64,000 bases of DNA from Eubacterium sp. 14-2 (GCF_000403845.2 NZ_KE159567.1:1186911-1250910), one strand, 5' to 3'. Shown: positions 48,514 through 59,006, counted from the first letter of the stretch. A program made the numbers and translations. Notes: generated by a model from the sequence alone, not told the origin.

Positions 48514-50463
48514 ATGTCAATGGTAGTACAACACAATTTAACAGCCATGAACTCGAACAGAATGCTGGGAGTTACCACCAGCGCTCAGGCAAAATCTTCG
48601 GAGAAATTATCTTCCGGTTATCGGATTAACCGTGCAGCAGACGATGCGGCAGGTCTGACCATTTCTGAGAAAATGAGAAAACAGATTCGTGGTCTGGATC
48701 GTGCATCCACCAATGCAGAAGACGGTGTTTCCGCAGTGCAGACAGCAGAAGGTGCTCTGACAGAAGTACATTCCATGCTGCAGCGTATGAATGAACTGGC
48801 TACCCAGGCTTCCAACGGAACCAATTCAGAATCTGACCGGGATGCAATTCAGGCGGAAATCAACCAGCTGACCACAGAAATTGACCGTGTGGCTGAGACA
48901 ACCAAATTCAATGAGATTTATCTGCTGAAAGGCAACCGTGCCGGTGCAGTGACTACCCAGAAAGTAGCAGCCCATGACGCAGGCCTTAAGGGAACACTCA
49001 CTGATTTGGGCGGCGGAACATCCACTTTCACGCTGGATAAAGCTCTGGAAAACGGAGATAAGGTTACCATTGCCGGACAGGAATATACCATTGGTACCTC
49101 AGAAAACCATAAAGAAGCCGGAGAACTGAATACTTCTACGGACGGGTATGTAAAATCTGACGCTGTTCCATTTGTCACAACTACCCTGAATGCAGGAGAC
49201 AGCGTAACCTATCAGGGAAATACCTATACTTTAACCGATAAAATTGCGGCTGATGACCTGAAATGGAAAGCAGGCGATAAAGTAAAGGTTGGAGATGTGG
49301 AATTTACAGTAGCTGCCGGCAGCGGTGCCCCTGATGAAGCGGCAGGAACTGTTGGTGTGGATGTAGTTGCAAAATTTGTGGAATCTGCTCTGGCAGACGG
49401 AAAGCAGGTTGTGGGAACCAATGTGACCGTATCTGAAACAAAAGCGGGTGCTACTGATAATTCAGATGTGACGAAGGCGGGAAACTTTACCATAGTTTCT
49501 GCTCTGGAAGCAGGAGAAATCAGCTCTGCAAAAGTGGTAGACAAAACAGCGGCAACCATCGCCAAAGCAGGGGCAGGACTTACCACAGTAGCCGCAGCAT
49601 TCAGTACAGGGGACAGCGTTACCATTGGAGGCGTTACCACGACAGCCACAGCGGAAACTCCAATTGCCGCAAAAGATGTATACGATGCAGTCAACGGACT
49701 GGCTGTGGGAGGTACAGTAGTAATTGGAAGCGGTACAGATCAGATTACCTATACAATCGTTGATGAAGCGGATGTGGATGAAGAAGCCTTTAAACTTACA
49801 AAAGATGCGATTCTGGCAAAGATTCATGATGGTGACAGTGTCAGCACAGACGGAGGAACAACCACCAATACCGTTATCGGTGACATTGCCCTGCCAAAGA
49901 GCGATGAAAAAGTAATCAGCGCCAAAGAGGCTTATTCCATGATGGCAGAAGAACTGCAGAAGGCTTCCAGTATTGGAGCCGACGAGGCAGCTGCCGTAAC
50001 AAATGATGGAAATGGAAAATTCACCATTACACAGGGTTCTGTGGAAGTGAAAAAATCCCTGTCCTTCAATCTCCATGTAGGTTCTGACGCCGATATGACC
50101 AATAAGATTACCGTTGATATCGACGCCATGGACGCAGCAGGACTGGGTGTAAAGAATCTGAATGTATCCGATGAAACCGGAACAGCCGCAACCTATGCAA
50201 TCGACGCCATTGCAGACGCAATTTCCAAAGTATCCGCACAGCGTTCTGCTCTCGGTGCAGTTCAGAACAGACTGGAGCACACCATTGCCAACCTGGATAA
50301 CGTTGTGGAAAATACCACAGCAGCAGAATCCAGAATCCGCGATACGGATATGGCATCCGAGATGGTGGAATACAGCAAGAACAATATTCTTGCACAGGCA
50401 GGCCAGTCCATGCTTGCACAGGCAAATCAGTCCACACAGGGTGTACTGTCCCTGCTTCAGTAA
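48514..50463 (+). CDS. flagellin
   Basis: 649 residues. The conserved D0/D1 ends are textbook: MSMVVQHNLTAMNSNRMLG...SSGYRINRAADDAAGLTISEKMR, with ELATQASNGTNSESDRDAIQAEINQL in the first 140 residues, and the C-terminus NRLEHTIANLDNVVENTTAAESRIRDTDMASEMV...ILAQAGQSMLAQANQ. Between them about 380 residues of Ala/Gly/Thr-rich variable D2/D3 sequence replace the usual 150-300. It forms the filament; the ends interact with TLR5 in hosts. It is the last gene before a terminator, probably expressed with csrA and controlled by the invertible promoter and CsrA. Confidence 0.95.
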   Translation: MSMVVQHNLTAMNSNRMLGVTTSAQAKSSEKLSSGYRINRAADDAAGLTISEKMRKQIRGLDRASTNAEDGVSAVQTAEGALTEVHSMLQRMNELATQASNGTNSESDRDAIQAEINQLTTEIDRVAETTKFNEIYLLKGNRAGAVTTQKVAAHDAGLKGTLTDLGGGTSTFTLDKALENGDKVTIAGQEYTIGTSENHKEAGELNTSTDGYVKSDAVPFVTTTLNAGDSVTYQGNTYTLTDKIAADDLKWKAGDKVKVGDVEFTVAAGSGAPDEAAGTVGVDVVAKFVESALADGKQVVGTNVTVSETKAGATDNSDVTKAGNFTIVSALEAGEISSAKVVDKTAATIAKAGAGLTTVAAAFSTGDSVTIGGVTTTATAETPIAAKDVYDAVNGLAVGGTVVIGSGTDQITYTIVDEADVDEEAFKLTKDAILAKIHDGDSVSTDGGTTTNTVIGDIALPKSDEKVISAKEAYSMMAEELQKASSIGADEAAAVTNDGNGKFTITQGSVEVKKSLSFNLHVGSDADMTNKITVDIDAMDAAGLGVKNLNVSDETGTAATYAIDAIADAISKVSAQRSALGAVQNRLEHTIANLDNVVENTTAAESRIRDTDMASEMVEYSKNNILAQAGQSMLAQANQSTQGVLSLLQ

Positions 50464-50510
50464 GCAGTGCAGCCTGTTATTCAGCAGACAGTATGATATG
50501 CTGCAATATA

Positions 50511-50543
50511 AAAGACGCCGGAATGAGCCGGCGTCTTTTTTTC
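50511..50543 (+). terminator. terminator after flagellin
   Basis: Perfect 11-bp stem AAAGACGCCGG / CCGGCGTCTTT and T8. Confidence 0.93.
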
Positions 50544-50550
50544 ATCTTAC

Positions 50551-50602
50551 AGGAAAGACCTTGCTGCTATAAAGCGTTAAAGTCCATGACTTTCCTATAA
50601 GA
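50551..50602. repeat. palindromic intergenic repeat, copy 2
   Basis: 51 of 52 bases match copy 1 at 3434-3485, in the same orientation. The mismatch is at the tenth base. It follows the flagellin terminator directly. Confidence 0.9.
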
Positions 50603-50648
50603 TAAAAATATGGATGCGCACTCGTGCGGACTGTATAAATTTTTTCAG

Positions 50649-50677
50649 TTGTAAAAAAATTTTCCGTATGGTATAGT
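50649..50677 (+). promoter_or_regulatory. promoter of the HhH protein gene
   Basis: TTGTAA (50649-50654), 17 bases, TATAGT (50672-50677), about 95 bases before the ATG. Confidence 0.65.
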
Positions 50678-50772
50678 CAGGTCAGCGAATGGAATTTCCC
50701 CCACATACAATTTGTATTCAGGAGAGCTGACAGAGACTGATGTTGAAAAGGAAAGAGAAGGAGAAAAATCAA

Positions 50773-51075
50773 ATGAAAGCACCGAAAAACACTTCAGGAG
50801 CGGGACTTCCCACCGGGGATCTGAAAAATATTCCGGGAATCGGGAAAAAAATGAAACAGCATCTGGAAAATATTGGAATTCACCGTATTGAAGATTTAAA
50901 GGGAAAAGATCCGGAAGAACTCTATGGACAGGACTGTCTGAAAAAAGGGTTTCAGGAGGACAGGTGCGCCCTGTATGTATACCGCTGCGCAGTATATTTT
51001 GCGGAGCATGAACAGCACGAAGAGGAAAAATTAAACTGGTGGTACTGGAAAGAGAAAGAATATCCGGAAAAATGA
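50773..51075 (+). CDS. helix-hairpin-helix 'pathogenicity locus' (Cdd1) protein
   Basis: 100 residues from ATG 50773 (AAGGAG 9 bases upstream). It has a helix-hairpin-helix (LKNIPGIGKKMKQHLENIGIHRIEDLKGKDPEELYG) and the C-terminal CALYVYRCAVYFAEH...WWYWKE typical of the Cdd1 family. It probably binds nucleic acid non-specifically; the role is unknown. Single-gene unit with promoter and terminator. Confidence 0.85.
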   Translation: MKAPKNTSGAGLPTGDLKNIPGIGKKMKQHLENIGIHRIEDLKGKDPEELYGQDCLKKGFQEDRCALYVYRCAVYFAEHEQHEEEKLNWWYWKEKEYPEK

Positions 51076-51179
51076 TGTCTGCCAGTCTGCAATTCTTGCA
51101 CAATTCTCACACAATTCGTAAAAATCTGAATTTTCTCCGGATTTTAAACGGTAAGACAAAAGAAAAATCAGGAAATATC

Positions 51180-51211
51180 AGCAGTGAATTGTTTGCAATT
51201 ACTGCTTTTTT
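51180..51211 (+). terminator. terminator after HhH gene
   Basis: AGCAGTgAATTG / CAATTACTGCT with one bulge, loop TTTG, then T7. Confidence 0.8.
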
Positions 51212-51226
51212 ATAAAACACTTCCTT

Positions 51227-51279
51227 ATATTATCTGAAAATAATTATTTATATTTATATATAATCATATTATCTGAAAA
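51227..51279 (+). promoter_or_regulatory. repeated box around the gltB promoter
   Basis: ATATTATCTGAAAA occurs exactly at 51227-51240 and 51266-51279 (39 bases apart), bracketing a TATAAT-like -10 at 51259-51264 that lacks a good -35. The layout suggests a regulator-binding pair controlling gltBD in response to nitrogen. Confidence 0.6.
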
Positions 51280-51392
51280 CAGAAAGAAAAAAACTGTTTA
51301 CAGCGGAGGAAAAAAGGTGTATAGTTAGTTCAGACAGAGCAATGATTTACCATGATAAAGTGCCAGGAATGGACAGCAGGGAGGATGAGAGA

Positions 51393-54300
51393 ATGCAGGA
51401 AACAAAAAGAACAGCCATGGGCATGTATGACCCGGCGCTTGAACATGACAACTGCGGAATTGGCGCGGTAGTTAATATCAAAGGAATAAAAAGCCACCGG
51501 ACTGTGGAAAATGCATTGAAAATTGTGGAAAATTTAAAACACAGAGCCGGAAAAGACGCAGAAGGAAAAACCGGAGACGGTGTGGGAATTCTGCTGCAGA
51601 TTTCTCATAAATTTTTCAAAAAGGCCGCCCAGGAAGCGGGAATTACGCTGGGAGAAGAGCGGGATTACGGAATCGGCATGTTCTTCTTTTCCCAGGATGA
51701 ACTGAAACGGAACCAGGCCAGAAAAATGTTTGAAGTCATTGTAAAAAAAGAAGGCATGGAATTTCTGGGCTGGCGGAACGTACCCATTGCTCCTGGACAG
51801 CTTGGCCAGAAAGCCGTAGACTGTATGCCTTATATCATGCAGGGGTTTGTAAAGCGGCCCAAAGGGGTGGAGCGGGGACTGGATTTTGACCGGAGGCTTT
51901 ATGTGGCAAGACGTGTTTTCGAGCAGTCCAGCGACGACACCTATGTGGTATCCCTGTCCAGCCGTACCATTGTATACAAAGGCATGTTTCTGGTGGAGCA
52001 GCTTCGGCTGTTTTTTGCAGATTTGCAGGACAGAGATTATGAATCGGCCATTGCCACGGTGCATTCCAGGTTTTCCACCAACACCAATCCCAGCTGGGAG
52101 CGGGCCCATCCCAACCGTCTGATTGTGCATAACGGGGAAATCAACACCATCCGGGGAAATGCCGACAAAATGCTGGCCAGAGAGGAAACCATGGAGTCCG
52201 AATATTTAAAAGGGGAACTGCAGAAGGTGCTTCCGGTGGTCAATGCGGAAGGCTCCGACTCTGCCATGCTGGACAACACCCTGGAATTTCTGGTAATGAG
52301 CGGTATGGAGCTGCCGCTGGCGGTAATGATTACTATTCCGGAGCCCTGGGCCAACAACGGACTTATGAGCCAGAAGAAAAAAGATTTCTACCAGTATTAT
52401 GCCACCATGATGGAGCCCTGGGACGGCCCGGCGTCTATTGTATTCAGCGACGGAGATCTTATGGGCGCGGTACTGGACCGGAACGGACTGCGGCCCTCCC
52501 GGTATTATATTACCGAGGATGACAACCTGATTCTTTCCTCGGAAGTGGGAGTGCTGGATATGGATCCCACCAGAATTGTGGCAAAGGAACGTCTCCGTCC
52601 GGGAAAAATGCTTCTGGTGGACACGGTACAGGGCAGAGTTATTGACGATGATGAATTAAAGGAAAAATATGCGGGCCGGCGGCCCTACGGAGAATGGCTG
52701 GACCGGAATTTAATCAGTCTGGAGGATTTGAAAATTCCCAATCAGCGTGTGCCGGAATATGAGAAAAAAGAACGCCAGCAGATGCAGAAAACCTTTGGTT
52801 ATACCTATGAATCTCTGAAAGAAGCCATTCTTCCCATGGCCAGAAACGGCGTGGAAGGCACAGCGGCCATGGGAATTGATACCCCCCTGGCAGCGCTGGC
52901 GGGGGATCACCAGCCGCTGTTCAATTATTTCAAACAGAAATTTGCCCAGGTGACCAATCCGCCCATTGATTCTATCCGGGAAGAGGTGGTGACCAGTACC
53001 ACCGTATATATCGGGGAAGACGGGAACCTGCTGGAGGAAAAACCCATCAACTGCCAGGTGCTGAAAGTTGACAATCCCATTCTCACCAATACGGACCTGA
53101 TGAAAATTAAGGCCATGAAGGTGGAAGGCTTCAAAGTAGTGGAAATACCCATTATTTATTACAAGAATACCAGTCTGGAAAAAGCCATTGACCGGCTCTT
53201 TGTGGAAGCAGACCGGGCTTACCGGGACGGAGCCAATATTCTGATACTGTCAGACCGCGGGGTAGACGAGAATCATGTGCCCATTCCTTCTCTGCTGGCG
53301 GTGTCTGCACTGCAGCAGCATCTGATTAAGACGAAAAAGCGTACTGCGCTGGCAATGATTCTGGAGTCCGGGGAACCAAGGGAGGTACATCACTTTGCCA
53401 CACTGCTGGGATATGGAGCCTGTGCCATCAACCCATATCTGGCACAGGATACGGTAAAGCAGCTGATTGACGACCACATGCTGGACAAGGATTACTATGC
53501 GGCCATTGCAGATTACAACCATGCCATTATCCACGGGATTGTAAAGATTGCAGCAAAAATGGGAATTTCCACCATTCAGTCCTATCAGGGAGCCAAAATT
53601 TTTGAGGCAATCGGCATCAGCTCCGATGTGATTGAAAAATATTTTACCAATACGGTAAGCCGGATCGGCGGCATTACGTTAAAAGATATTGAGCAGGATG
53701 TGGACGCCCTTCATTCCAGTGCCTATGACCCTCTGGGGCTGGAAACAGACCTGACGCTGGAAAGCCGGGGCCGCCATAAAATGCGAAGCGGCGCAGACAG
53801 CCATCTGTATAATCCTCTGACGATTCATCTGCTGCAGGAATCCACAAAGCGGGGGGATTACCAGATGTTCAAACAGTACACGGAAGCGGCGGACAGAGAG
53901 GAAAAGAAAGCCAATATCCGGGGAATGCTGGATTTTCATTATCCGAAAAAAGAAATACCGTTAGAGGAAGTGGAAAGTGTGGATTCCATTGTGACGCGGT
54001 TTAAGACAGGAGCCATGTCCTACGGTTCCATTTCTCAGGAAGCCCATGAGACACTGGCAATCGCCATGAACCGCCTGCATGGAAAATCCAACAGCGGTGA
54101 GGGCGGAGAGAGTCCGGAACGTCTGGTGACAGGTTCTGACGGAAAAAACCGCTGTTCCGCCATCAAACAGGTGGCTTCCGGACGGTTTGGCGTCACCAGC
54201 CGCTACCTGGTCAGCGCAAAAGAAATTCAGATTAAAATGGCACAGGGGGCAAAACCGGGAGAGGGCGGCCATCTGCCGGGACAGAAGGTTTATCCCTGGA

Positions 54301-55934
54301 TTGCACGGACCAGGCTGTCCACACCGGGAGTATCGCTGATTTCCCCGCCGCCTCATCACGATATTTACTCCATTGAGGATCTGGAGCAGCTGATTTACGA
54401 TTTGAAAAACTCCAACAAAGATGCCAGGATTTCTGTGAAATTAGTTTCGGAAGCAGGTGTGGGAACCGTGGCGGCAGGCGTTGCCAAAGCAGGAGCCCAG
54501 GTGGTGCTGATTTCCGGCTACGACGGAGGAACCGGGGCGGCTCCCGGCAGTTCCATTCACAATGCAGGGCTTCCCTGGGAGCTGGGGCTTTCCGAGACCC
54601 ATCAGACTCTGATTTTGAACGGTCTGCGCAACAAGGTGCGGATTGAGACAGACGGAAAGCTGATGACAGGCCGGGATGTGGCCATAGCGGCCATGCTGGG
54701 TGCAGAAGAATTCGGCTTTGCCACAGCGCCTCTGGTAACCATGGGCTGTGTGATGATGCGGGTCTGCAATCTGGATACCTGTCCGGCAGGAATAGCCACT
54801 CAGAATCCAAAATTACGGAAACGTTTTTCAGGCAGGCCGGAATATGTGGTTAATTTCATGCGGTTTATAGCAGAGGAACTGCGGGAATACATGGCAAAAC
54901 TGGGGATCCGCACCCTGGACGAGCTGGTGGGCAGAAGCGATTTGCTGAAAATGCGGGAGGATCTGACTGGACGGGAAAAAGAGCTGGATTTATCCCGTAT
55001 TCTGAATAATCCCTTTGCCGGGCCAAAATCGAAGGTTATTTTTGATCCGAAACAGGTCTATGATTTTGAACTGGAAAAGACCAAAGACGAAAAAGTGCTG
55101 ATGAAACAGCTGAAATCCGCACTGGAAAGCGGCCAGAAGCGCAGTATAGATCTGGAGGTCAGCAATACGGACCGTTCTTTCGGTACCATTTTCGGTTCGG
55201 AAATTACCAGACGGTTTGATGATACCCTGGAGGAAGACACCTTCCTGGTGAAATGTTCCGGGGCAGGCGGACAGAGCTTTGGAGCCTTTATTCCCAAAGG
55301 CCTGACGCTGGAACTGGTGGGCGACAGCAATGACTATTTCGGAAAAGGGCTGTCCGGCGGCAAGCTGGTGGTATATCCGCCCACCGGAGTGAAATTCAGG
55401 CAGGATGAAAATATTATTATCGGAAACGTGGCTCTTTACGGAGCCACCAGCGGCAAGGCCTTTATCAACGGTGTGGCAGGAGAACGGTTCTGTGTCCGCA
55501 ATTCAGGGGCCATTGCAGTGGTGGAAGGCGTGGGAGACCACGGCTGTGAATACATGACCGGCGGCCGGGTAGTTGTTCTTGGAAAAACCGGGAAAAACTT
55601 TGCGGCAGGCATGAGCGGCGGCATTGCCTATGTGCTGGATGAAGAAAATGATCTGTATACCAGAATCAACAAAGAAATGGTATTTTCTGAGGAACTTACG
55701 TCCAAATATGACGTGATGGAACTGAAAGATATGATAAAGGAACATGTGGCCCTGACCAATTCCCGGAAAGGAAAAGAAATTCTGGACAATTTCAGCAGTT
55801 ATCTGCCCGGATTCAAAAAAATCATTCCATATGACTATAACCGGATGATGATGTCCATTGTACAGATGGAAGAAAAGGGCTTAAGTTCGGAACAGGCACA
55901 GATTGAGGCATTTTACGCCAATATGAAACAATAA
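51393..55934 (+). CDS. gltB: glutamate synthase large subunit
   Basis: 1513 residues from ATG 51393 (AGGGAGG 8 bases upstream); an earlier ATG at 51342 lacks a site. The N-terminal glutaminase domain starts after a propeptide of about 20 residues (EHDNC21GIGAV, the catalytic cysteine). Then the central domain, the FMN/synthase barrel with PPPHHDIYSIEDLEQLIYDLK, the Fe-S cysteines (CVMMRVCNLDTCPAG), and the C-terminal GXGXG-rich beta helix. It converts glutamine plus 2-oxoglutarate to two glutamates with GltD. Confidence 0.95.
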   Translation: MQETKRTAMGMYDPALEHDNCGIGAVVNIKGIKSHRTVENALKIVENLKHRAGKDAEGKTGDGVGILLQISHKFFKKAAQEAGITLGEERDYGIGMFFFSQDELKRNQARKMFEVIVKKEGMEFLGWRNVPIAPGQLGQKAVDCMPYIMQGFVKRPKGVERGLDFDRRLYVARRVFEQSSDDTYVVSLSSRTIVYKGMFLVEQLRLFFADLQDRDYESAIATVHSRFSTNTNPSWERAHPNRLIVHNGEINTIRGNADKMLAREETMESEYLKGELQKVLPVVNAEGSDSAMLDNTLEFLVMSGMELPLAVMITIPEPWANNGLMSQKKKDFYQYYATMMEPWDGPASIVFSDGDLMGAVLDRNGLRPSRYYITEDDNLILSSEVGVLDMDPTRIVAKERLRPGKMLLVDTVQGRVIDDDELKEKYAGRRPYGEWLDRNLISLEDLKIPNQRVPEYEKKERQQMQKTFGYTYESLKEAILPMARNGVEGTAAMGIDTPLAALAGDHQPLFNYFKQKFAQVTNPPIDSIREEVVTSTTVYIGEDGNLLEEKPINCQVLKVDNPILTNTDLMKIKAMKVEGFKVVEIPIIYYKNTSLEKAIDRLFVEADRAYRDGANILILSDRGVDENHVPIPSLLAVSALQQHLIKTKKRTALAMILESGEPREVHHFATLLGYGACAINPYLAQDTVKQLIDDHMLDKDYYAAIADYNHAIIHGIVKIAAKMGISTIQSYQGAKIFEAIGISSDVIEKYFTNTVSRIGGITLKDIEQDVDALHSSAYDPLGLETDLTLESRGRHKMRSGADSHLYNPLTIHLLQESTKRGDYQMFKQYTEAADREEKKANIRGMLDFHYPKKEIPLEEVESVDSIVTRFKTGAMSYGSISQEAHETLAIAMNRLHGKSNSGEGGESPERLVTGSDGKNRCSAIKQVASGRFGVTSRYLVSAKEIQIKMAQGAKPGEGGHLPGQKVYPWIARTRLSTPGVSLISPPPHHDIYSIEDLEQLIYDLKNSNKDARISVKLVSEAGVGTVAAGVAKAGAQVVLISGYDGGTGAAPGSSIHNAGLPWELGLSETHQTLILNGLRNKVRIETDGKLMTGRDVAIAAMLGAEEFGFATAPLVTMGCVMMRVCNLDTCPAGIATQNPKLRKRFSGRPEYVVNFMRFIAEELREYMAKLGIRTLDELVGRSDLLKMREDLTGREKELDLSRILNNPFAGPKSKVIFDPKQVYDFELEKTKDEKVLMKQLKSALESGQKRSIDLEVSNTDRSFGTIFGSEITRRFDDTLEEDTFLVKCSGAGGQSFGAFIPKGLTLELVGDSNDYFGKGLSGGKLVVYPPTGVKFRQDENIIIGNVALYGATSGKAFINGVAGERFCVRNSGAIAVVEGVGDHGCEYMTGGRVVVLGKTGKNFAAGMSGGIAYVLDEENDLYTRINKEMVFSEELTSKYDVMELKDMIKEHVALTNSRKGKEILDNFSSYLPGFKKIIPYDYNRMMMSIVQMEEKGLSSEQAQIEAFYANMKQ

Positions 55935-55949
55935 GGAGGGACGCGGAAG

Positions 55950-57440
55950 ATGGGAAAACCAACAGGATTTATGGAATATGAAAGACAGACAGCAAAGGCG
56001 GCTTCACCCAAAGAGCGTACCGGGAACTTTCTGGAGTTTCACACGCCTCTGACCAGAGAAGAACAGCAGCGGCAGGGCGCCCGGTGTATGGCCTGCGGCG
56101 TACCCTTCTGTCAGTCCGGCATGGAGCTGATGGGAATGACGTCCGGCTGCCCTCTGCACAATCTGGTACCGGAATGGAATGATCTGGTCTATACGGGTAA
56201 CTGGGAGCAGGCTTATAACCGTCTGGTGAAAACCAATAATTTTCCGGAATTTACGTCCAGAGTATGTCCGGCTCTCTGTGAAGCGGCCTGTACCTGCGGT
56301 CATTACGGTGACCCCGTGACGGTGAAGGAAAATGAATATGGAATCACTGAAAATGCATACGAGCAGGGATTTGCCGGAGCAAAACCGCCGAAGGTGCGCA
56401 CAGGCAAGAAAGTGGCCATTGTGGGCTCCGGCCCGGCAGGCCTTGCGGCGGCTGACCAGCTCAACAAACGGGGCCATCAGGTTACCGTATACGAACGGGA
56501 TGACCGTGTGGGAGGCCTTCTGATGTACGGAATTCCCAACATGAAGCTGGAAAAGCATGTGATTGACCGGAAAATCCGCATTATGGAAGAAGAAGGGATT
56601 GAATTTGTTACCGGGGTCAATGTGGGAAAGGACGTTAAGGCGGCAAAACTGCTGAAGGAGTACGACCGGGTGATTCTGGCCTGCGGCGCCAGAACTCCCC
56701 GTGATATCAAAGTGCCCGGCCGGGACGCCAAAGGTATCTTTTTTGCGGTGGATTTCCTGACATCAACCACAAAAAGCCTTCTGGATTCCGATTTGAAAGA
56801 CAACCGGTACATTTCCGCCAAAGGCAGGAAAGTTGTGATTATCGGCGGCGGGGATACGGGAAATGACTGTGTGGGTACGTCCATCCGTCATGGAGCAGTT
56901 TCTGTGATACAGCTTGAAATGATGCCAAAGGCGCCGGAGCAGAGGGCCTGGAATAATCCCTGGCCCCAGTGGCCGAAAGTCTGTAAGACAGATTACGGTC
57001 AGGAAGAAGCCATTGCTCTGTTCGGCCAGGATCCCCGTATTTATCAGACCACAGTGAAAGAATTTTTAAAAGATAAAAGCGGGAAGCTCTGCGGCCTGAC
57101 CACAGTGAAGCTGGAGCGTAAAAAAGACGAGAAAACAGGGCAGATGGTGATGACAGAGGTGCCGGGCTCCGAGATGAAACTGGATGCGGATCTGGTACTG
57201 ATTGCGGCAGGATTCCTGGGAACGGAAAAATATGTGGCAGACGCCTTTGGGGTTGCTTTAAATCAGAGGACAAACGTGGAAACGCTCAAAGAAACGTATG
57301 AAACCAGTGTAAAACACGTGTTTACCGCCGGGGATATGCATCGTGGACAGTCTCTGGTAGTATGGGCTATCCGGGAAGGCCGGGAAGCTGCCAGAGCAGT
57401 AGACGAGAGCCTGATGGGATATACCAATCTCGGAACATAG
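55950..57440 (+). CDS. gltD: glutamate synthase small subunit
   Basis: 496 residues. It passes electrons from NADPH through FAD to GltB. N-terminal Fe-S cysteines CMACGVPFCQSGMELMGMTSGCPLHN and CPALCEAAC, then the FAD motif KVAIVGSGPAGLAAADQLNKRGHQVTVYERDD and NADPH motif VVIIGGGDTGNDCVG are visible. It starts 15 bp after gltB with AAGGAGGGA, so the two are coupled. Convergent with the chemoreceptor gene. Confidence 0.95.
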   Translation: MGKPTGFMEYERQTAKAASPKERTGNFLEFHTPLTREEQQRQGARCMACGVPFCQSGMELMGMTSGCPLHNLVPEWNDLVYTGNWEQAYNRLVKTNNFPEFTSRVCPALCEAACTCGHYGDPVTVKENEYGITENAYEQGFAGAKPPKVRTGKKVAIVGSGPAGLAAADQLNKRGHQVTVYERDDRVGGLLMYGIPNMKLEKHVIDRKIRIMEEEGIEFVTGVNVGKDVKAAKLLKEYDRVILACGARTPRDIKVPGRDAKGIFFAVDFLTSTTKSLLDSDLKDNRYISAKGRKVVIIGGGDTGNDCVGTSIRHGAVSVIQLEMMPKAPEQRAWNNPWPQWPKVCKTDYGQEEAIALFGQDPRIYQTTVKEFLKDKSGKLCGLTTVKLERKKDEKTGQMVMTEVPGSEMKLDADLVLIAAGFLGTEKYVADAFGVALNQRTNVETLKETYETSVKHVFTAGDMHRGQSLVVWAIREGREAARAVDESLMGYTNLGT

Positions 57441-57450
57441 AAAAAATTTA

Positions 57451-57480
57451 TCCCGCAGGGACCTGAGTGTTCCTGCGGGA
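57451..57480 (-). terminator. terminator between gltD and chemoreceptor gene
   Basis: TCCCGCAGG / CCTGCGGGA stem; on the minus strand it is followed by TAAATTTTTT, so it mainly serves the chemoreceptor gene. Confidence 0.75.
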
Positions 57481-57487
57481 ATGAAAT

Positions 57488-58957
57488 TCAGTTTTCAGGC
57501 ATATCATCGGACATGGAAGAATATGCTTCAAAAATCCGAACCTGCTGCTCAGACAGTGATTCGATGGTCCGGGACAGGGCCTGGAAATCGGAAATCAGGT
57601 CTGAAGAACAGAGTTCTGCCTTCTCGTAAATGTTCTGCAGTTCTTCGGTGCGGCCGGAGCGGACAGCGGAAATCATTTCTGTTCCGTAAGAATGAAATGT
57701 TTTGTGTTTCTGGTCGAGTCCGTTCCAGAGCCCGGTGACGGCCGGGTTTACCGGCCTGAATGCATAATAAAAATGACCAAGGCCGCATTTGGTGCAGTCT
57801 GTCTGCAGGATTCTGAGTTTTCCGGTACAGGCGATACTCTCCAGTGTTTTCAGCCAGTCCTGATGGGCTTTGACTGCATTGTTCAGGCAGTTCAGGATAA
57901 TCTGGTTGTCCAGCATGTAAAAGGCATCTTTTGCCATATTTCCCATGATTTTTGTAGATTCATCCAGCTGCTTTTCAATTGTTTTGGAGGGTTCTACAAG
58001 TTCTGCGATGGACTGGCTGGCGCCGGTAAGAGAACCGGTGTCGTCCTGCAGGCTCTGACACTGTTCATTTACATGCTGCATCTGATTATCCAGTTCGTTC
58101 ATGGAGCTGCTGATTTCTTCACTGACAGCGGCCAGAGCAGAAACGGAATCGGCGATGCTGTCCATGCCGGCCCGGTTCTTTCCGGTGATTTCCCAGACAT
58201 TCCGGATAGAATCGTTGATATGCTTCAGTTCAGCTACGGTGGTATCCACACTGTCGGAACTTTTGCGGGAGGCAATCTGAATATCATTTACGAATACGCC
58301 CATGCGTCCGGTCAGCGATTTGGTCTCATCTGCAAGTTTCCGTATTTCATCAGCCACAACGGCAAAACCTCTGCCGGCTTCTCCGGCGCGGGCGGCTTCT
58401 ATGGAAGCGTTTAAGGCCAGAAGATTGGTCTGGGCAGAAATAGAGCTGATGGCTGCAATAGCTTCATTCATGTTCTGAATAATATCGAGAAGCCCGTGAA
58501 TATCCGCTTTCATTCCGGTGGCTGTGGTGGTGGCAGAGGCGGATAATTCAGTTATGGAAGTAAGTTCACTTTCACAGTTTCGGATACCTTCCATTATTTT
58601 GCCGGATTCGTCAGAGACCTCGATAATCGTGGAAGTCAGATTATCGTGGGCCTTTGATACTTCTGTGGCAATTCCGGCAGTCAGTTCCGCTGACTGGCTG
58701 ATGGCGCCCGAAGAAGATGAGATGGAAGTGTTGATCTGTTCCAGGGCTTCAACGTTTGATTCCAGAGTTAAATCCATGGAACTCATCTGTATCACTGCAT
58801 CCATGGTTTTTGTCACAGCCTGTTCAAATTCTTTTCTTCCGTTTACCAGTCTCTGATGGATATGGTTGAGTTCTCCGTTTGCAGGCTCATAGGGCATATC
58901 AATAAGGCGGGAGACAGATGCAATAGCAGCATACAGAGACTTTTTTCCTGATTTCAT
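57488..58957 (-). CDS. soluble methyl-accepting chemotaxis protein with CZB domain
   Basis: About 489 residues from ATG 58957 (GGAGG 5 bases upstream; earlier ATG 58969 is nearly as good). No membrane segments. The receptor signalling hairpin is clear: [44 protein letters not shown]. The C-terminal ~120 residues are a CZB zinc-binding domain: [31 protein letters not shown] (His-Cys-His-His). CZB receptors sense zinc or oxidants such as hypochlorite. A sigma-28-like -10 lies upstream, fitting chemotaxis control. Confidence 0.88.
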   Translation of the reverse strand: MKSGKKSLYAAIASVSRLIDMPYEPANGELNHIHQRLVNGRKEFEQAVTKTMDAVIQMSSMDLTLESNVEALEQINTSISSSSGAISQSAELTAGIATEVSKAHDNLTSTIIEVSDESGKIMEGIRNCESELTSITELSASATTTATGMKADIHGLLDIIQNMNEAIAAISSISAQTNLLALNASIEAARAGEAGRGFAVVADEIRKLADETKSLTGRMGVFVNDIQIASRKSSDSVDTTVAELKHINDSIRNVWEITGKNRAGMDSIADSVSALAAVSEEISSSMNELDNQMQHVNEQCQSLQDDTGSLTGASQSIAELVEPSKTIEKQLDESTKIMGNMAKDAFYMLDNQIILNCLNNAVKAHQDWLKTLESIACTGKLRILQTDCTKCGLGHFYYAFRPVNPAVTGLWNGLDQKHKTFHSYGTEMISAVRSGRTEELQNIYEKAELCSSDLISDFQALSRTIESLSEQQVRIFEAYSSMSDDMPEN

Positions 58958-59006
58958 AATTTCCTCCATTCTGTGCCCTTTACGGCATAAACAGACAGTC
59001 AGTGAA

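Noticed and set aside
49462-50280. 272-codon open frame on the minus strand inside flagellin
   Set aside because: A shadow of the Ala/Gly/Thr-rich flagellin coding strand; Cys/Gly-rich and unlike any protein.
57692-58414. 240-codon open frame on the plus strand opposite the chemoreceptor
   Set aside because: A shadow of the receptor gene; no start site and no recognisable domain.
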